NCBI GenBank assembly: GCA_019459325.1
Contig: JAIBFA010000036.1
Location: 1-64,000 of the forward strand
Origin: Thiobacillus sp.
GTDB taxonomy: Bacteria; Pseudomonadota; Gammaproteobacteria; Burkholderiales; Thiobacillaceae
DNA length: 64,000 nt
Direction: 5' to 3'
Positions 25,944-36,392 of this stretch are shown here, piece by piece. The position numbers and the translations under genes were made by a program. The first letter of the stretch is position 1. Each line of letters begins with the position of its first letter. The notes below the pieces were generated by a model. The model saw only the letters and a list, made by a program, of their open reading frames with translations. It was not told the origin of the DNA and did not search any database.

Positions 25944-28900
25944 TCAGTTCTGGGGGCTGGAGACGAGCGCTTGGGGCTCGCTGGCGGCGGCTGTGCGGTC
26001 GCGCGTCAGCAGGGTGTAGGCGACCGGGATGACGAACAGCGTCAGCAGGGTGCCGAGCAGCAGGCCGCCGACGATGACCCAGCCGATCGGCGAGCGCGAC
26101 TCCGCCCCCGCGCCCGTGGCGAGCGCGAGCGGCACCGCGCCCAGCACCATCGCGGCGGTGGTCATCAGAATCGGACGCAGGCGCAGGCTGGCCGCTTCGA
26201 TCACTGCTTCGACCTTGTGCTTGCCGCGTTCGCGCAGCTGGTTGGCGAATTCGACGATCAGGATGCCGTGCTTGGTGATCAGGCCGACCAGCATCACCAG
26301 GCCGATCTGGCTGTACACGTTGAGCGTCGCGCCGGTGAGTTTCAGTGCCAGCAGGGCGCCGGTGGCGGCGAGCGGCACGGTCAGCAGGATGATGAAGGGG
26401 GCAACGAAGCTTTCGAACTGCGCCGCCAGCACCAGATAGATGATGATCAGCGCCAGCGCGAAGGTGATCGCCAGCGTCTGCCCGGATTCGCCGAATTCGC
26501 GCGACTGGCCGTCGAGCGCGGTGCGGGTGCTGGGTGGCAGCGTTTCCTTTGCCGCCTGGTCCATGAAGGTCAGTGCCTCGCCCAGCGTGTAGCCGGGAGC
26601 GATGTTGGCCGAGATGATCGCCGCGCGCTGGCGGTTGAAGTGGTTGAGCTCCTTCGGCGCCACGGTTTCGGAGACGGCGACCAGGTTGGACAGCGGCGTC
26701 AGGCTGCCCTCGCTGCCACGTACGTACAGCGCCGTCAGGTCCTGCGGCGTGGCGCGCGCGGCGGGGTCGAGCTGGACGACGACGTTGTACTGCTCGCCTG
26801 CCTGCTTGAAGCGGGTGACCTCGCGCCCGCCGAGCAGGGTTTCCAGGGTGCGCCCGATGGTGTCGACGCCGACCCCCATTTGCGCCGCCTTGTCGCGATT
26901 GATGTCGACCTTGAGTTGCGGCTTGTTGAGCTTGAGATCGGTATCGGCGTTGACCAGCCCCGGATACTCGCGCACTTTCGCCATCAGTGCCTCCACCGCT
27001 TTGTCCAGTTCAGCGTAGCTCGGCGCCTGCACCACGAACTGCAGCGGCGGGTTGCGGAAGCTCTGGCCCAGAGAGGGCGGGTTGATCGGGAAGGCGAGCA
27101 CGCCCGGCATGCCCATGAACATCTGCGGTCCGAGGCTGGCGGTGATGTCCATCTGGCTGCGGCTGCGTTCCTCCCACGGCTTCAGCATCACGAATGACAG
27201 TGAGGAGTTGACCGGGTTGGGGCGCTCCAGGCCCGGCGCTACCACGACGAAGGCGGTATTCACCTCGGGCACGCGCTGATAAATGCCCTCCAGCTGGCGT
27301 GCGTATTCGTCGGTGTACTGCAGGGTCGAGCCTTCGGGGGCCAGCATGAAGCCGATGAAAAAGCCGCGGTCCTCGGTCGGCGCAAGCTCCGATTTCAAGG
27401 ATTTCAGCAGCCCGAAGGCGGCGACCGCGACCAGCACGAATACCCCCGCAACGATCAAGGGGTGCCGCACGACGCGCCTGAGGCCGCGGGTGTAGCCGCT
27501 GTTCAGGCGATTCAGCATGCGCTCACCGAAGTTGAAAAAAGCACCGTGGCGGGTTTCGTGGCGCAGCATCCTGCTCGCCATCATGGGCGTCAGCGTCAGT
27601 GCGACGAAGCCCGACACCAGCACCGCCGCGGCCACCGTCATCGCGAATTCGGTGAACAGTTTGCCGGTGTTGCCCTCGGCAAACGCCAGCGGGGCGAACA
27701 CGGCGACCAGCGTCAGCGTCATCGCCATCACCGCGAAGCCGATTTCCTTGGCACCCTTGATCGCCGCCTCGAACGGCGGCATGCCTTCCTCGATGTGGCG
27801 GTAGATGTTTTCCAGCATGACGATGGCGTCGTCGACCACCAGACCGATCGCCAGCACCAGCCCCAGGAGGGTCAGCACGTTGATGGTGAAGCCCATCGAA
27901 TACAGGAAGATGAAGGCGCCGATCAGCGACACCGGAATGGTGACGAAGGGAATCAGCGTGGCGCGCCAGTTGCGCAGGAACAGGAATATGACGCCGACCA
28001 CCAGCACCATCGCCTCGATCATCGTGGTGTAGACGGCATCGATCGATTTCTCGATGAAAATCGAGCTGTCGAAGCCCACTTTGAGCTGCATGCCTTCGGG
28101 CAATGCCGTTTCCAGTCGCGGCAGCTCGGCTTTCACCGCGCGGGCGACTTCTAGCGTGTTGGCGGTCGACTGCTTGACGATGCCCAGACCCACGGCCGCA
28201 CGGCCGTTGACCCGCACGATGTTGCGCTCGTCCTCGGCGCCGATCTCGGCGCGGCCGATATCGGCCAGCCGCACCAGCACGCCGCCGCTGTCGCGGAGGA
28301 TGACGCGCTCGAATTCAGCCGGGGTTTTGAGGTCGGTTTCGGCCAGCACGGAAAATTCGCGCGTCTGGCTCTCGATGCGGCCCGAAGGCAGTTCGGTGTT
28401 CTGGCTTCTGAGCGCGGTCTCCACGTCCTGCACCGTCACCCCCAGCGCCGCCATGCGGTCCGGGTCGAGCCAGATGCGCATGGCGTAGCGTCGCTCGCCG
28501 CCGATGATGACCGAGGCCACGCCGGGCAGGGTCTTCAACTGGTCGGCCACCACGCGATCGGCGTAGTCGGTGATCTCCAGCGGCGACTGGCGGTCGCTGG
28601 AGAAGGCCAGCCAGATGATGGCCTGGGCATCGGCCTCGATCTTGGCCACCACCGGGTCTTCCGCCTCGTTGGGCAGCACGCCGCGCACCCGCGCCACGCG
28701 GTCGCGGGCATCGTTGGCGGCGGCCTCGGGGTCGCGCGACTGCACGAATTCCACCGTGATCTGGCTGACTTCCTCGCGGCTCACCGACTTGATGGTGCGG
28801 ATGCCCTCGATGCCGGACAGCGAGTCTTCCAGCGGTTTGGTGATCTGGCTTTCCATCACCTCGGCCGAGGCGCCGGGGTAGACCGTTCGAACCGACACCA

Positions 28901-29030
28901 CCGGGGCGTCGATGTTGGGGTATTCGCGTACCGGCAGGCGGTCGAATGCAATCAGCCCGATCAGGATGATGAGCAGGCTCATCACCGTGGCCAGTACCGG
29001 GCGGCGGATGGAAATGTCGGAGAGGATCAT
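25944..29030 (-). CDS. RND efflux pump permease (HAE1/AcrB type)
   Basis: This 1028-residue inner-membrane proton antiporter has twelve helices and two large periplasmic loops. It starts MILSDISIRRPVLATVMSLLIILIGL. The proton-relay pair is seen in GLVVDDAIVMLENIYRH. RND motifs such as GLLTKHGILIVEFANQ-like VGLITKHGILIVEF and the C-terminal FVIPVAYTLL are present. It forms an operon with the adaptor 25 bp upstream. No outer-membrane channel gene is adjacent, so a TolC-like protein elsewhere is expected. The substrate cannot be inferred. Confidence 0.94.
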   Translation of the reverse strand: MILSDISIRRPVLATVMSLLIILIGLIAFDRLPVREYPNIDAPVVSVRTVYPGASAEVMESQITKPLEDSLSGIEGIRTIKSVSREEVSQITVEFVQSRDPEAAANDARDRVARVRGVLPNEAEDPVVAKIEADAQAIIWLAFSSDRQSPLEITDYADRVVADQLKTLPGVASVIIGGERRYAMRIWLDPDRMAALGVTVQDVETALRSQNTELPSGRIESQTREFSVLAETDLKTPAEFERVILRDSGGVLVRLADIGRAEIGAEDERNIVRVNGRAAVGLGIVKQSTANTLEVARAVKAELPRLETALPEGMQLKVGFDSSIFIEKSIDAVYTTMIEAMVLVVGVIFLFLRNWRATLIPFVTIPVSLIGAFIFLYSMGFTINVLTLLGLVLAIGLVVDDAIVMLENIYRHIEEGMPPFEAAIKGAKEIGFAVMAMTLTLVAVFAPLAFAEGNTGKLFTEFAMTVAAAVLVSGFVALTLTPMMASRMLRHETRHGAFFNFGERMLNRLNSGYTRGLRRVVRHPLIVAGVFVLVAVAAFGLLKSLKSELAPTEDRGFFIGFMLAPEGSTLQYTDEYARQLEGIYQRVPEVNTAFVVVAPGLERPNPVNSSLSFVMLKPWEERSRSQMDITASLGPQMFMGMPGVLAFPINPPSLGQSFRNPPLQFVVQAPSYAELDKAVEALMAKVREYPGLVNADTDLKLNKPQLKVDINRDKAAQMGVGVDTIGRTLETLLGGREVTRFKQAGEQYNVVVQLDPAARATPQDLTALYVRGSEGSLTPLSNLVAVSETVAPKELNHFNRQRAAIISANIAPGYTLGEALTFMDQAAKETLPPSTRTALDGQSREFGESGQTLAITFALALIIIYLVLAAQFESFVAPFIILLTVPLAATGALLALKLTGATLNVYSQIGLVMLVGLITKHGILIVEFANQLRERGKHKVEAVIEAASLRLRPILMTTAAMVLGAVPLALATGAGAESRSPIGWVIVGGLLLGTLLTLFVIPVAYTLLTRDRTAAASEPQALVSSPQN

Positions 29031-29055
29031 GGGTCAGTCCTTGCGCCGGTTCGGG

Positions 29056-30099
29056 TCAGCGCTTGCCGGCCGGCATCTTCTTCATCATCTGTGCCGCCTG
29101 GTCGAGTGTGACCACCGGCACGCCGGGGCGCAGCTTGATCTGGCCGTCGAGGATGACTGTGTCACCCGCCGCGACCCCGGAGACGATTTCGACCCGTCCC
29201 GGTTCACGCTTGCCCAGCGTGACCTTGCGCAGTTCTGCCTTGCCGTCGACCGCCAGGAAAACGTAGTTGCCGTCCGCACGCGGAACGATGACCTGCTCGG
29301 GCAGCAGAATCACGCTGGTCTTGCCGCCGAGGTCGGCGGTGGCGCGGGCGAACATGCCGGGCTTGAGTTCTCCTCTGGGGTTGGCGATGCGCGCGCGAAC
29401 GCGGACATTTCGGCTCACCGGATCGACCACGGGATCGATGGCGTGCACCTTGCCGCTGAAGCGCTGCCCCGGCAGGGCATCGACGGTCAGGTTGATCGGC
29501 TGGCCGATGCGCACCAGCGGCAGATACGTTTCGGGCACCGGCACTTCCAGTTTCAGGTTGCCGAGCGCGTCCAGCCGCACGAGGTCGTCGCCCTTGCTGA
29601 CGTAGGCGCCGGGGCTGACCTGGCGAAGGCCGGCCACCGCGGCAAACGGTGCGCGGATCGCGGTCTTGTCGAGCGCGACCTGCTCCTGCCGCAGGCGCGC
29701 GCGCAGGATGTCGAGGTTGGCACGTGCTTCGTCGAGCGCCTGCCGGGAAATGAAGTTCTGCGCGACCAGTTCCTCGCTGCGCCTGAAACGGCTTTCCGCC
29801 AGCTTCATGTCTGCCTGGGCGGCGGCCAGGCGGGCGCGCTGCTCGGCGGCGTCGAGCACCACCAGGACCGCGCCTTTCCTCACCGGCTGACCTTCCTTGA
29901 ACAGCAGTCTGTCGATGCGACCATCGATTTCCGGACGCAGCATCACGCTGTCCTCGGCAATCAGCGCGCCCACCGCATTGACCGTATTCGACATCGGCGT
30001 GGCGGCGACTTTCATCATGTTGACGGGAATAAAAGGCGGGCCGCCCGCCTGGGCAAAAGCGAGTGCGGGAACGAACAGCAGGAGGAGCAAGGCGCGCAT
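29056..30099 (-). CDS. RND periplasmic adaptor (MFP) subunit
   Basis: The 347-residue protein has a signal peptide (~1-17). The lipoyl-like motif is split around a short coiled hairpin: PVRKGAVLVVLDAAEQ ... TAIRAPFAAVAGLRQVSPGAYVSKGD. Beta-barrel and membrane-proximal domains follow. It links the permease to an outer-membrane channel. No lipobox cysteine is seen, so it is likely soluble. It is first in the two-gene operon. Confidence 0.92.
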   Translation of the reverse strand: MRALLLLLFVPALAFAQAGGPPFIPVNMMKVAATPMSNTVNAVGALIAEDSVMLRPEIDGRIDRLLFKEGQPVRKGAVLVVLDAAEQRARLAAAQADMKLAESRFRRSEELVAQNFISRQALDEARANLDILRARLRQEQVALDKTAIRAPFAAVAGLRQVSPGAYVSKGDDLVRLDALGNLKLEVPVPETYLPLVRIGQPINLTVDALPGQRFSGKVHAIDPVVDPVSRNVRVRARIANPRGELKPGMFARATADLGGKTSVILLPEQVIVPRADGNYVFLAVDGKAELRKVTLGKREPGRVEIVSGVAAGDTVILDGQIKLRPGVPVVTLDQAAQMMKKMPAGKR

Positions 30100-30263
30100 G
30101 ACGGATTCCGCAAAAATAACAATGACGTACGAGAGGCTCGCACCTTATCAGTTCCAGGGGGAAACAAAAACTGCGCGTCGGGGTCAATTTGAAATGCGGA
30201 TATGTAAGGATTGCGCGGGCAATCCGACTGTTCCGATATGCCACTTCCAACAAGGACTCAGCC

Positions 30264-31202
30264 ATGCTGATACGCCAGAGCGCCGACATCCTCGCGTCTG
30301 AAATCACGCCGCCCGACATTTACCGCGAACGCCGCCGCTTCATGCAGGGCATGGGCGTGCTGGCCGCCGGTGCCGTCTTGGGGGTGGCATCCGAAGCCGA
30401 GGCCGGCGCTAGGCTGGCCGGCGTGCGCGCCAGCGCCTACAGGCTGAACGAAGACAAAACACCCTACAAGGACGTCACCCGTTACAACAACTTCTATGAA
30501 TTCGGCACCGGCAAGGGCGACCCGGCCGAGCGTGCCGGCAGCCTGAAAACCCGCCCATGGACGGTTGCGATCGAGGGCGAGGTGGCCAACCCCAAGACCT
30601 GGGACATCGACGCGCTGCTGAAACTCGCTCCGCTGGAGGAGCGCGTCTACCGGATGCGCTGCGTCGAAGGCTGGTCGATGGTGATTCCGTGGGTGGGGTT
30701 CCCCCTGAGCGAACTCATCCGCCGCGCAGCGCCCACCGGCAATGCCAAATATGTCGAGTTCGTGACGCTGAACGACCCCAAACAGATGCCTGGGCAGCGT
30801 TCGCGCGTGCTCGACTGGCCGTATGTCGAAGGCCTGCGGATGGACGAGGCGATGCATCCGCTCACACTGCTGGCGGTCGGACTGTATGGGGAAGTGTTGC
30901 CCAACCAGAACGGTGCGCCGATCCGTCTGGTGGTGCCGTGGAAATATGGATTCAAGAGCGCCAAGTCCATCGTCAAGATCCGCTTCGTCGAAAAGCCACC
31001 GCTCACCGCCTGGATGGCGGCTGCGCCGCGGGAGTATGGCTTCTATTCCAACGTCAATCCTCAGGTCGATCATCCGCGCTGGAGCCAGGCGAGGGAGCGT
31101 CGCATCGGCGAGTTTCGCAAGCGCGACACGCTGATGTTCAATGGCTACGGAGCCCAGGTCGCCGAGTTGTACCGCGGGATGGACCTGAAAAAGTTCTTCT
31201 GA
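30264..31202 (+). CDS. msrP: Methionine sulfoxide reductase catalytic subunit MsrP
   Basis: MsrP (YedY) is a periplasmic molybdopterin enzyme that repairs oxidised methionines. The 312-residue protein has a Tat signal with RRRFMQGMG (23-31), the molybdenum-ligand C133 in [11 protein letters not shown], and the [20 protein letters not shown] segment typical of the sulfite-oxidase fold. I chose the ATG at 30264, which gives a normal Tat leader. The stop overlaps the msrQ start by one base. Confidence 0.95.
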   Translation: MLIRQSADILASEITPPDIYRERRRFMQGMGVLAAGAVLGVASEAEAGARLAGVRASAYRLNEDKTPYKDVTRYNNFYEFGTGKGDPAERAGSLKTRPWTVAIEGEVANPKTWDIDALLKLAPLEERVYRMRCVEGWSMVIPWVGFPLSELIRRAAPTGNAKYVEFVTLNDPKQMPGQRSRVLDWPYVEGLRMDEAMHPLTLLAVGLYGEVLPNQNGAPIRLVVPWKYGFKSAKSIVKIRFVEKPPLTAWMAAAPREYGFYSNVNPQVDHPRWSQARERRIGEFRKRDTLMFNGYGAQVAELYRGMDLKKFF

Positions 31203-31822
31203 TGGGCGAGTTTCTGCGCAACCCCAAACTCTGGGTGTTTGGGGTATGTCTGTTGCCGTTGTTGCGATTGATCGTTCTTGGCAGCATTGACGGTCTGGGG
31301 GCGAATCCCATTGAGTTCATCACCCGTTCCACCGGCACCTGGACGCTGACCGGGCTGCTGGTGACCCTGTCGGTCACCCCGTTACGGCGATTGACTGGAC
31401 GAAGCGACCTCATCCGCTACCGGCGCATGTTTGGGCTGTTCACCTTTTTCTATGCGGCGCTGCATTTCGTGACCTATGTCTGGCTGGATCAATTCTTCGA
31501 TCCCGCGGCCATTGCCAAAGACGTCGTCAAACGGCCTTTCATCACGGTTGGCTTCACGGCCTTCATGCTGCTCATCCCGCTTGCCGCGACCTCGACCCAT
31601 GCCATGATGCGCCGCCTCGGTCGCCGCTGGCAGCAATTGCACCGTCTGGTTTATCCGATTGCCCTTCTGGGCGTGACTCACTACCTGTGGCTGGTGAAGA
31701 AAGACCTGACTGAGCCGCTGATCTACGGGGCCGTGCTGGTCGTGCTGTTGGCCCTGCGTTTGCCGTGGGGGGTGGCCTTGCTGCATACCGCCCACAGTCG
31801 CCTCGCGCCGGCCAAGTCTTGA
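31202..31822 (+). CDS. msrQ: Heme-binding membrane subunit MsrQ
   Basis: MsrQ passes electrons from the quinone pool to MsrP. The 206-residue protein has six hydrophobic helices and conserved histidines in YAALHFVTYVW, THAMMRRLGRRWQQLHRLVYP and GVTHYLWLVKKD, as in YedZ ferric-reductase-like proteins. The TGATG junction at 31200-31204 couples its translation to msrP. Confidence 0.95.
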   Translation: MGEFLRNPKLWVFGVCLLPLLRLIVLGSIDGLGANPIEFITRSTGTWTLTGLLVTLSVTPLRRLTGRSDLIRYRRMFGLFTFFYAALHFVTYVWLDQFFDPAAIAKDVVKRPFITVGFTAFMLLIPLAATSTHAMMRRLGRRWQQLHRLVYPIALLGVTHYLWLVKKDLTEPLIYGAVLVVLLALRLPWGVALLHTAHSRLAPAKS

Positions 31823-31860
31823 ATTCGGCGAAACGAGGCGCCAGAAAGGCGCAATAAAAG

Positions 31861-31946
31861 ACCGGGGCATATCCCCGGTCACGGCAATAAAAAACGGGGG
31901 ACAAGCCCCCGGCCGCGCCAAATAAAAAACGGGGGACAAGCCCCCG
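31861..31946 (-). terminator. Three stacked rho-independent terminators
   Basis: Hairpins at 31861-31879 (ACCGGGG/CCCCGGT), 31895-31911 and 31930-31946 (both CGGGGG/CCCCCG with a 5-base loop) are each followed on the minus strand by a T-rich run. The last two share an exact 26-bp unit at 31886-31911 and 31921-31946, repeated every 35 bp. They lie 27 bp beyond the stop of the Lys/Ala-rich gene and also shield msrPQ from antisense transcription. Confidence 0.85.
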
Positions 31947-31972
31947 TTTCAGATTGGGCAGTGCCCGACCTG

Positions 31973-32365
31973 TTAGAGCCCGAAAGGCTTGATGACCGGT
32001 ACCGCCGGTGCGGGGGCAGGTGCTGCCGCAGGAGCTGGCGCGGGCTTGGCGGCGGGCGCCTTCTTCGCAACAGGCTTCTTGGCAGGTGCTGCTTTTTTCG
32101 CAACCGGTTTAGCAGCCGGCTTCTTGGCTACCGGCTTGGCGGCGGCTTTCTTGGCGACGGGTTTTTTGGCTGCCGGCTTGGCCACGGGCTTTTTGGCCGG
32201 AACTGCCTTCTTGGCCACGGGCTTTTTGGCGGCGACTGCCTTTTTGGCTACGGGCTTTTTGGCTGCCGGCTTGGCGGCTGCCTTCTTGGCTACGGGCTTG
32301 GCGGCAGGTTTGGCTGCTGCCTTCTTGGCCGCCGGTTTGGCGGCGGGTTTTTTCACTGTTGCCAT
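31973..32365 (-). CDS. Histone H1-like Lys/Ala/Pro-rich protein
   Basis: This 130-residue, strongly basic, low-complexity protein is built from repeats of KPAAK, KPVAKKA and AAKPA, ending in an Ala/Pro-rich stretch and PVIKPFGL. Similar proteins (AlgP/histone H1-like) bind DNA without sequence preference. A ribosome site AAGGAG lies six bases before the ATG. The gene is single, with dedicated stacked terminators. The repeats make its length prone to change by slippage. Confidence 0.85.
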   Translation of the reverse strand: MATVKKPAAKPAAKKAAAKPAAKPVAKKAAAKPAAKKPVAKKAVAAKKPVAKKAVPAKKPVAKPAAKKPVAKKAAAKPVAKKPAAKPVAKKAAPAKKPVAKKAPAAKPAPAPAAAPAPAPAVPVIKPFGL

Positions 32366-32665
32366 CTAACACTCCTTAGAAGTTGAACACATTCACTCAT
32401 CACTACAGCTTGAAGCCACGTGCAGTCAGAATTTGCACTTCCAAAGCGTGGTACCGACAGGCGACCGACTTGCCCGAAACCCGCTTGAGACGGGCGATAC
32501 CGAGGCTCCGCTTGGTGAGCCTCATTCTAGTTACTTTTCCCAGGGGTTCAACGAATAGTCAATGGCTTGCGAAAATAATTCGATAAAAAATGTAGCGGTC
32601 AAGCAAAATGTATTGATCCGACACTAAATTTCATCAGGCGGACACTTTGGGTGTCCACTGGAAAG
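32366..32665. other. 300-bp gap between H1-like gene and lysA
   Basis: No convincing ORF is present. The left part must hold the minus-strand promoter of the H1-like gene. A hairpin GAGGCTC...GAGCCTC lies near 32501-32523. The AT-rich stretch 32565-32630 is unassigned. At 32640-32656 GGACAC/GTGTCC forms a small hairpin just past the lysA stop, without a clear T-run. Confidence 0.5.
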
Positions 32666-33910
32666 TCAATCAACAAGCCGTTCTCCGGCCATCAGGCCGG
32701 TTTGTTTTTCTCGTTCACGGATGAGGTGAATTTCATTCTTGTCGATCATGACCTCGGCCGCTCGAGGGCGTGAATTGTAGTTCGACGCCATGCTCATGCC
32801 GTAGGCGCCGGCCGAAAGCAGGGCCAGAAGATCGCCTTCCTCGATCGAGAGATCGCGCGCAAAGCCAAGAAAATCGCCGGTCTCGCAGATCGGACCGACG
32901 ATGTCGTAGCGTTGTGATGGCACGTTTCTTTCGTTGACGGCGACGATCTCGTGATACGCCTCGTACAGCGCGGGACGCATCAGATCGTTCATCGCCGCGT
33001 CGACAATGGCGAAATTCTTGTCCTCGCCCGGCTTCAGGTACTCGACGCGGGTAAGCAGCAGACCGGCGTTGCCGACCAGCGATCGGCCCGGCTCCAGCAG
33101 CAATTTCTCGCGGCGGCCGGCAAAGCGTGCAGCCAGCGCACGGCCGTAGGCGGCGAGATCGGGCGGGGTTTCGTCGCGATAGCGGATGCCGACGCCGCCG
33201 CCGAGGTCGATGTGATGCAGCGTGATGCCGTCGGCTGCCAGCGCATCGACCAGCGTCAGCACGCGGTCGGCGGCGTCCGCCAGCGGCGACAGCTCGGTCA
33301 GTTGCGAGCCGATGTGGCAGTCGATGCCGGTGACGGCGAGGTTCGGCAGGCTGGCAGCCAGACGATACAGCGCGGGCGCCTCGGCAATCGGCACGCCGAA
33401 CTTGTTTTCCTTGAGCCCGGTGGAGATGTAGGGGTGCGTCTTCGGATCGACGTCGGGGTTGACGCGGAACGACACCGGCGCGACCTTGCCGAGTTCGCCA
33501 GCCACGCGGTTCAGACGGTGGAGTTCGCTGGCCGACTCGACGTTGAAACAGAGGATGCCGGCATCGAGCGCGGCGCGCATCTCGTCCGCCGTCTTGCCGA
33601 CGCCGGAGAACACCACCTTGCCGGGGTCACCACCGGCCGCCAGCACACGGGCGAGCTCGCCGCCGGAGACGATGTCGAAGCCGGCGCCGAGCCGGGCGAA
33701 CAGGTTGAGGATCGCCAGGCTGGAATTGGCCTTCACCGCGTAGCAGATCAGGTGGGGGGTTTCGGCAAAGGCGTCGGCATACGCCTGGTAGGCGCTTTCG
33801 AGCGCCTGCCGGGAATAGACATACAGTGGCGTGCCGAAACGTTCGGCGAGGGTGTCCAGCGCCACGTCCTCAAGATGGAGGCGGCCATCGATGCGATTCA
33901 GGGTGTTCAA
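32666..33910 (-). CDS. lysA: Diaminopimelate decarboxylase LysA
   Basis: LysA makes L-lysine from meso-diaminopimelate using PLP. The 414-residue protein has the PLP lysine K60 in ICYAVKANSS, HIDLGGGVGIRY, LLEPGRSLVGNAG and GPICETGDFL (cysteine from the partner subunit's active site). Length is typical. Its ATG overlaps the lptM stop (33907-33910), forming the lptM-lysA pair common in proteobacteria. Confidence 0.96.
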   Translation of the reverse strand: MNTLNRIDGRLHLEDVALDTLAERFGTPLYVYSRQALESAYQAYADAFAETPHLICYAVKANSSLAILNLFARLGAGFDIVSGGELARVLAAGGDPGKVVFSGVGKTADEMRAALDAGILCFNVESASELHRLNRVAGELGKVAPVSFRVNPDVDPKTHPYISTGLKENKFGVPIAEAPALYRLAASLPNLAVTGIDCHIGSQLTELSPLADAADRVLTLVDALAADGITLHHIDLGGGVGIRYRDETPPDLAAYGRALAARFAGRREKLLLEPGRSLVGNAGLLLTRVEYLKPGEDKNFAIVDAAMNDLMRPALYEAYHEIVAVNERNVPSQRYDIVGPICETGDFLGFARDLSIEEGDLLALLSAGAYGMSMASNYNSRPRAAEVMIDKNEIHLIREREKQTGLMAGERLVD

Positions 33911-34032
33911 TTGGAAGTCCGTTGCGGTGCGGGAGGATTTTCGGGAAGATACAGGTCACCCTTGGAGCCGCAGGCCGTCAGACCAAGCCCGCACAGCAAC
34001 AGGGACACTATATATAGGGTGCGCAGTTTCAT
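33907..34032 (-). CDS. lptM: LPS-assembly lipoprotein LptM (YifL-like)
   Basis: This 41-residue lipoprotein has signal sequence MKLRTLYIVSLLLCGLGLTAC with lipobox LTAC (C21), then GSKGDLYLPE, the conserved family motif. LptM helps mature the LptD/E outer-membrane translocon. The ATG at 34032 is chosen because longer starts break the lipoprotein signal. It diverges from cyaY with only 25 bp between the start codons. Confidence 0.9.
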   Translation of the reverse strand: MKLRTLYIVSLLLCGLGLTACGSKGDLYLPENPPAPQRTSN

Positions 34033-34057
34033 GCGCGAAATGTTAGCACGGGACATC

Positions 34058-34381
34058 ATGACGAAAAGCGAATCAAGCGAGGCCGAATTCAATCAGGCCG
34101 CCGGCACGACCCTGGCCCGCATCGAACAGGTGCTGGAAGACGCCGACCTGGATTTCGAGACGCCGGCCGACGGCATCATCGAGGTCGAGTTCGACGACGG
34201 CAGCAAGATCATCATCAACCGCCACGGCGTCGCGCGCGAAATCTGGGTGGCCGCGCGCTCGGGCGGCTTCCACTTCAAGCCGCAGGACGCCGGCTGGATC
34301 GACACTAAGAGCGGCGAGCCGCTTTACGACAAGCTGGCTGCGCTGATCGCCGCGCAGGGTGGCGTCATGGTCCGCTTCTGA
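34058..34381 (+). CDS. cyaY: Frataxin-like iron protein CyaY
   Basis: CyaY regulates iron supply and IscS activity in Fe-S cluster assembly. The 107-residue protein has the acidic first helix (EAEFNQAAGTTLARIEQVLED) and the frataxin beta sheet (IEVEFDDGSKIIINRH...EIWVAARSGGFHFK). In-frame ATGs also occur at 34031 and 34040. I chose 34058 by family length and the GGGA upstream. Its promoter must lie within lptM. Confidence 0.93.
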   Translation: MTKSESSEAEFNQAAGTTLARIEQVLEDADLDFETPADGIIEVEFDDGSKIIINRHGVAREIWVAARSGGFHFKPQDAGWIDTKSGEPLYDKLAALIAAQGGVMVRF

Positions 34382-34397
34382 TTTCATTCTCTGAACC

Positions 34398-34987
34398 TTG
34401 AAAAGCCAGGCGCTCACCCTGTTTGATCTGGTCGAGCGGCTGTCGCTGCTGACCCGGGCAGACTTGCGGCAGGCGGGTACGGCGCAGGGGCTGCAGCCCG
34501 TGCATCTGCAGGTGCTGTTTTATCTGAATCAGGCCAACCGCTTCAGCAACACGCCGCAGGCGCTGACCGAATACCTCGGCCTGACCAAGGGCACGGTGTC
34601 GCAGACGGTGCTGGTGCTGGCGCGTCGCAGATTGATATCGCGCTACGCCGACCCCCGCGATGGCCGGGTGGTGCGGCTGATCTTGGCCGAAGGGGGCACC
34701 ACGTTGCTGAAGACACTGAGCGCCGGAAGCGCCTGGCGCGATATCGTGCAGACCGCCAGCCCGGCCCGGGTGACGTCGGCGATGGTGGTCTTGCGGCAGG
34801 TGCTGGCCCAGGTGCAGGCGCAAAGCGGCAAGCGTACCTTCGGCGTGTGCGCCACCTGTCACCACAATCAGCGCCTGGGCCCGCGCAGCTATTTTTGCGG
34901 CTTGATGCAGGAAAAGCTCAGCAGCCCAGAGGTGCGGCGGATCTGCCGCGAGCATGCCCCGCCGCCCGCGCGGCTTGAACCCCCTGC

Positions 34988-34991
<4 letters not shown>
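34398..34991 (+). CDS. MarR-family regulator with C-terminal cysteine cluster
   Basis: The 197-residue protein has a MarR winged helix ([40 protein letters not shown]). It is followed by a C-terminal extension with C151-AT-C154-HHN, C167 and C183 (RRICREH). Four cysteines in this spacing could bind zinc or an Fe-S cluster (inference). The start is TTG at 34398, with an in-frame stop two codons upstream. No good ribosome site is seen, so coupling to cyaY, which ends 16 bp earlier, is possible. It converges on argH with a 4-bp overlap. Confidence 0.8.
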
Positions 34992-36376
<1,385 letters not shown>

Positions 36377-36392
36377 GGGGCAGGAACGGGGA

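Noticed and set aside
31989-32369. Plus-strand Ala/Gly/Thr-rich frame opposite the H1-like gene
   Set aside because: It arises from the complement of the AAG/GCC repeat. The minus strand has the ribosome site and terminators.
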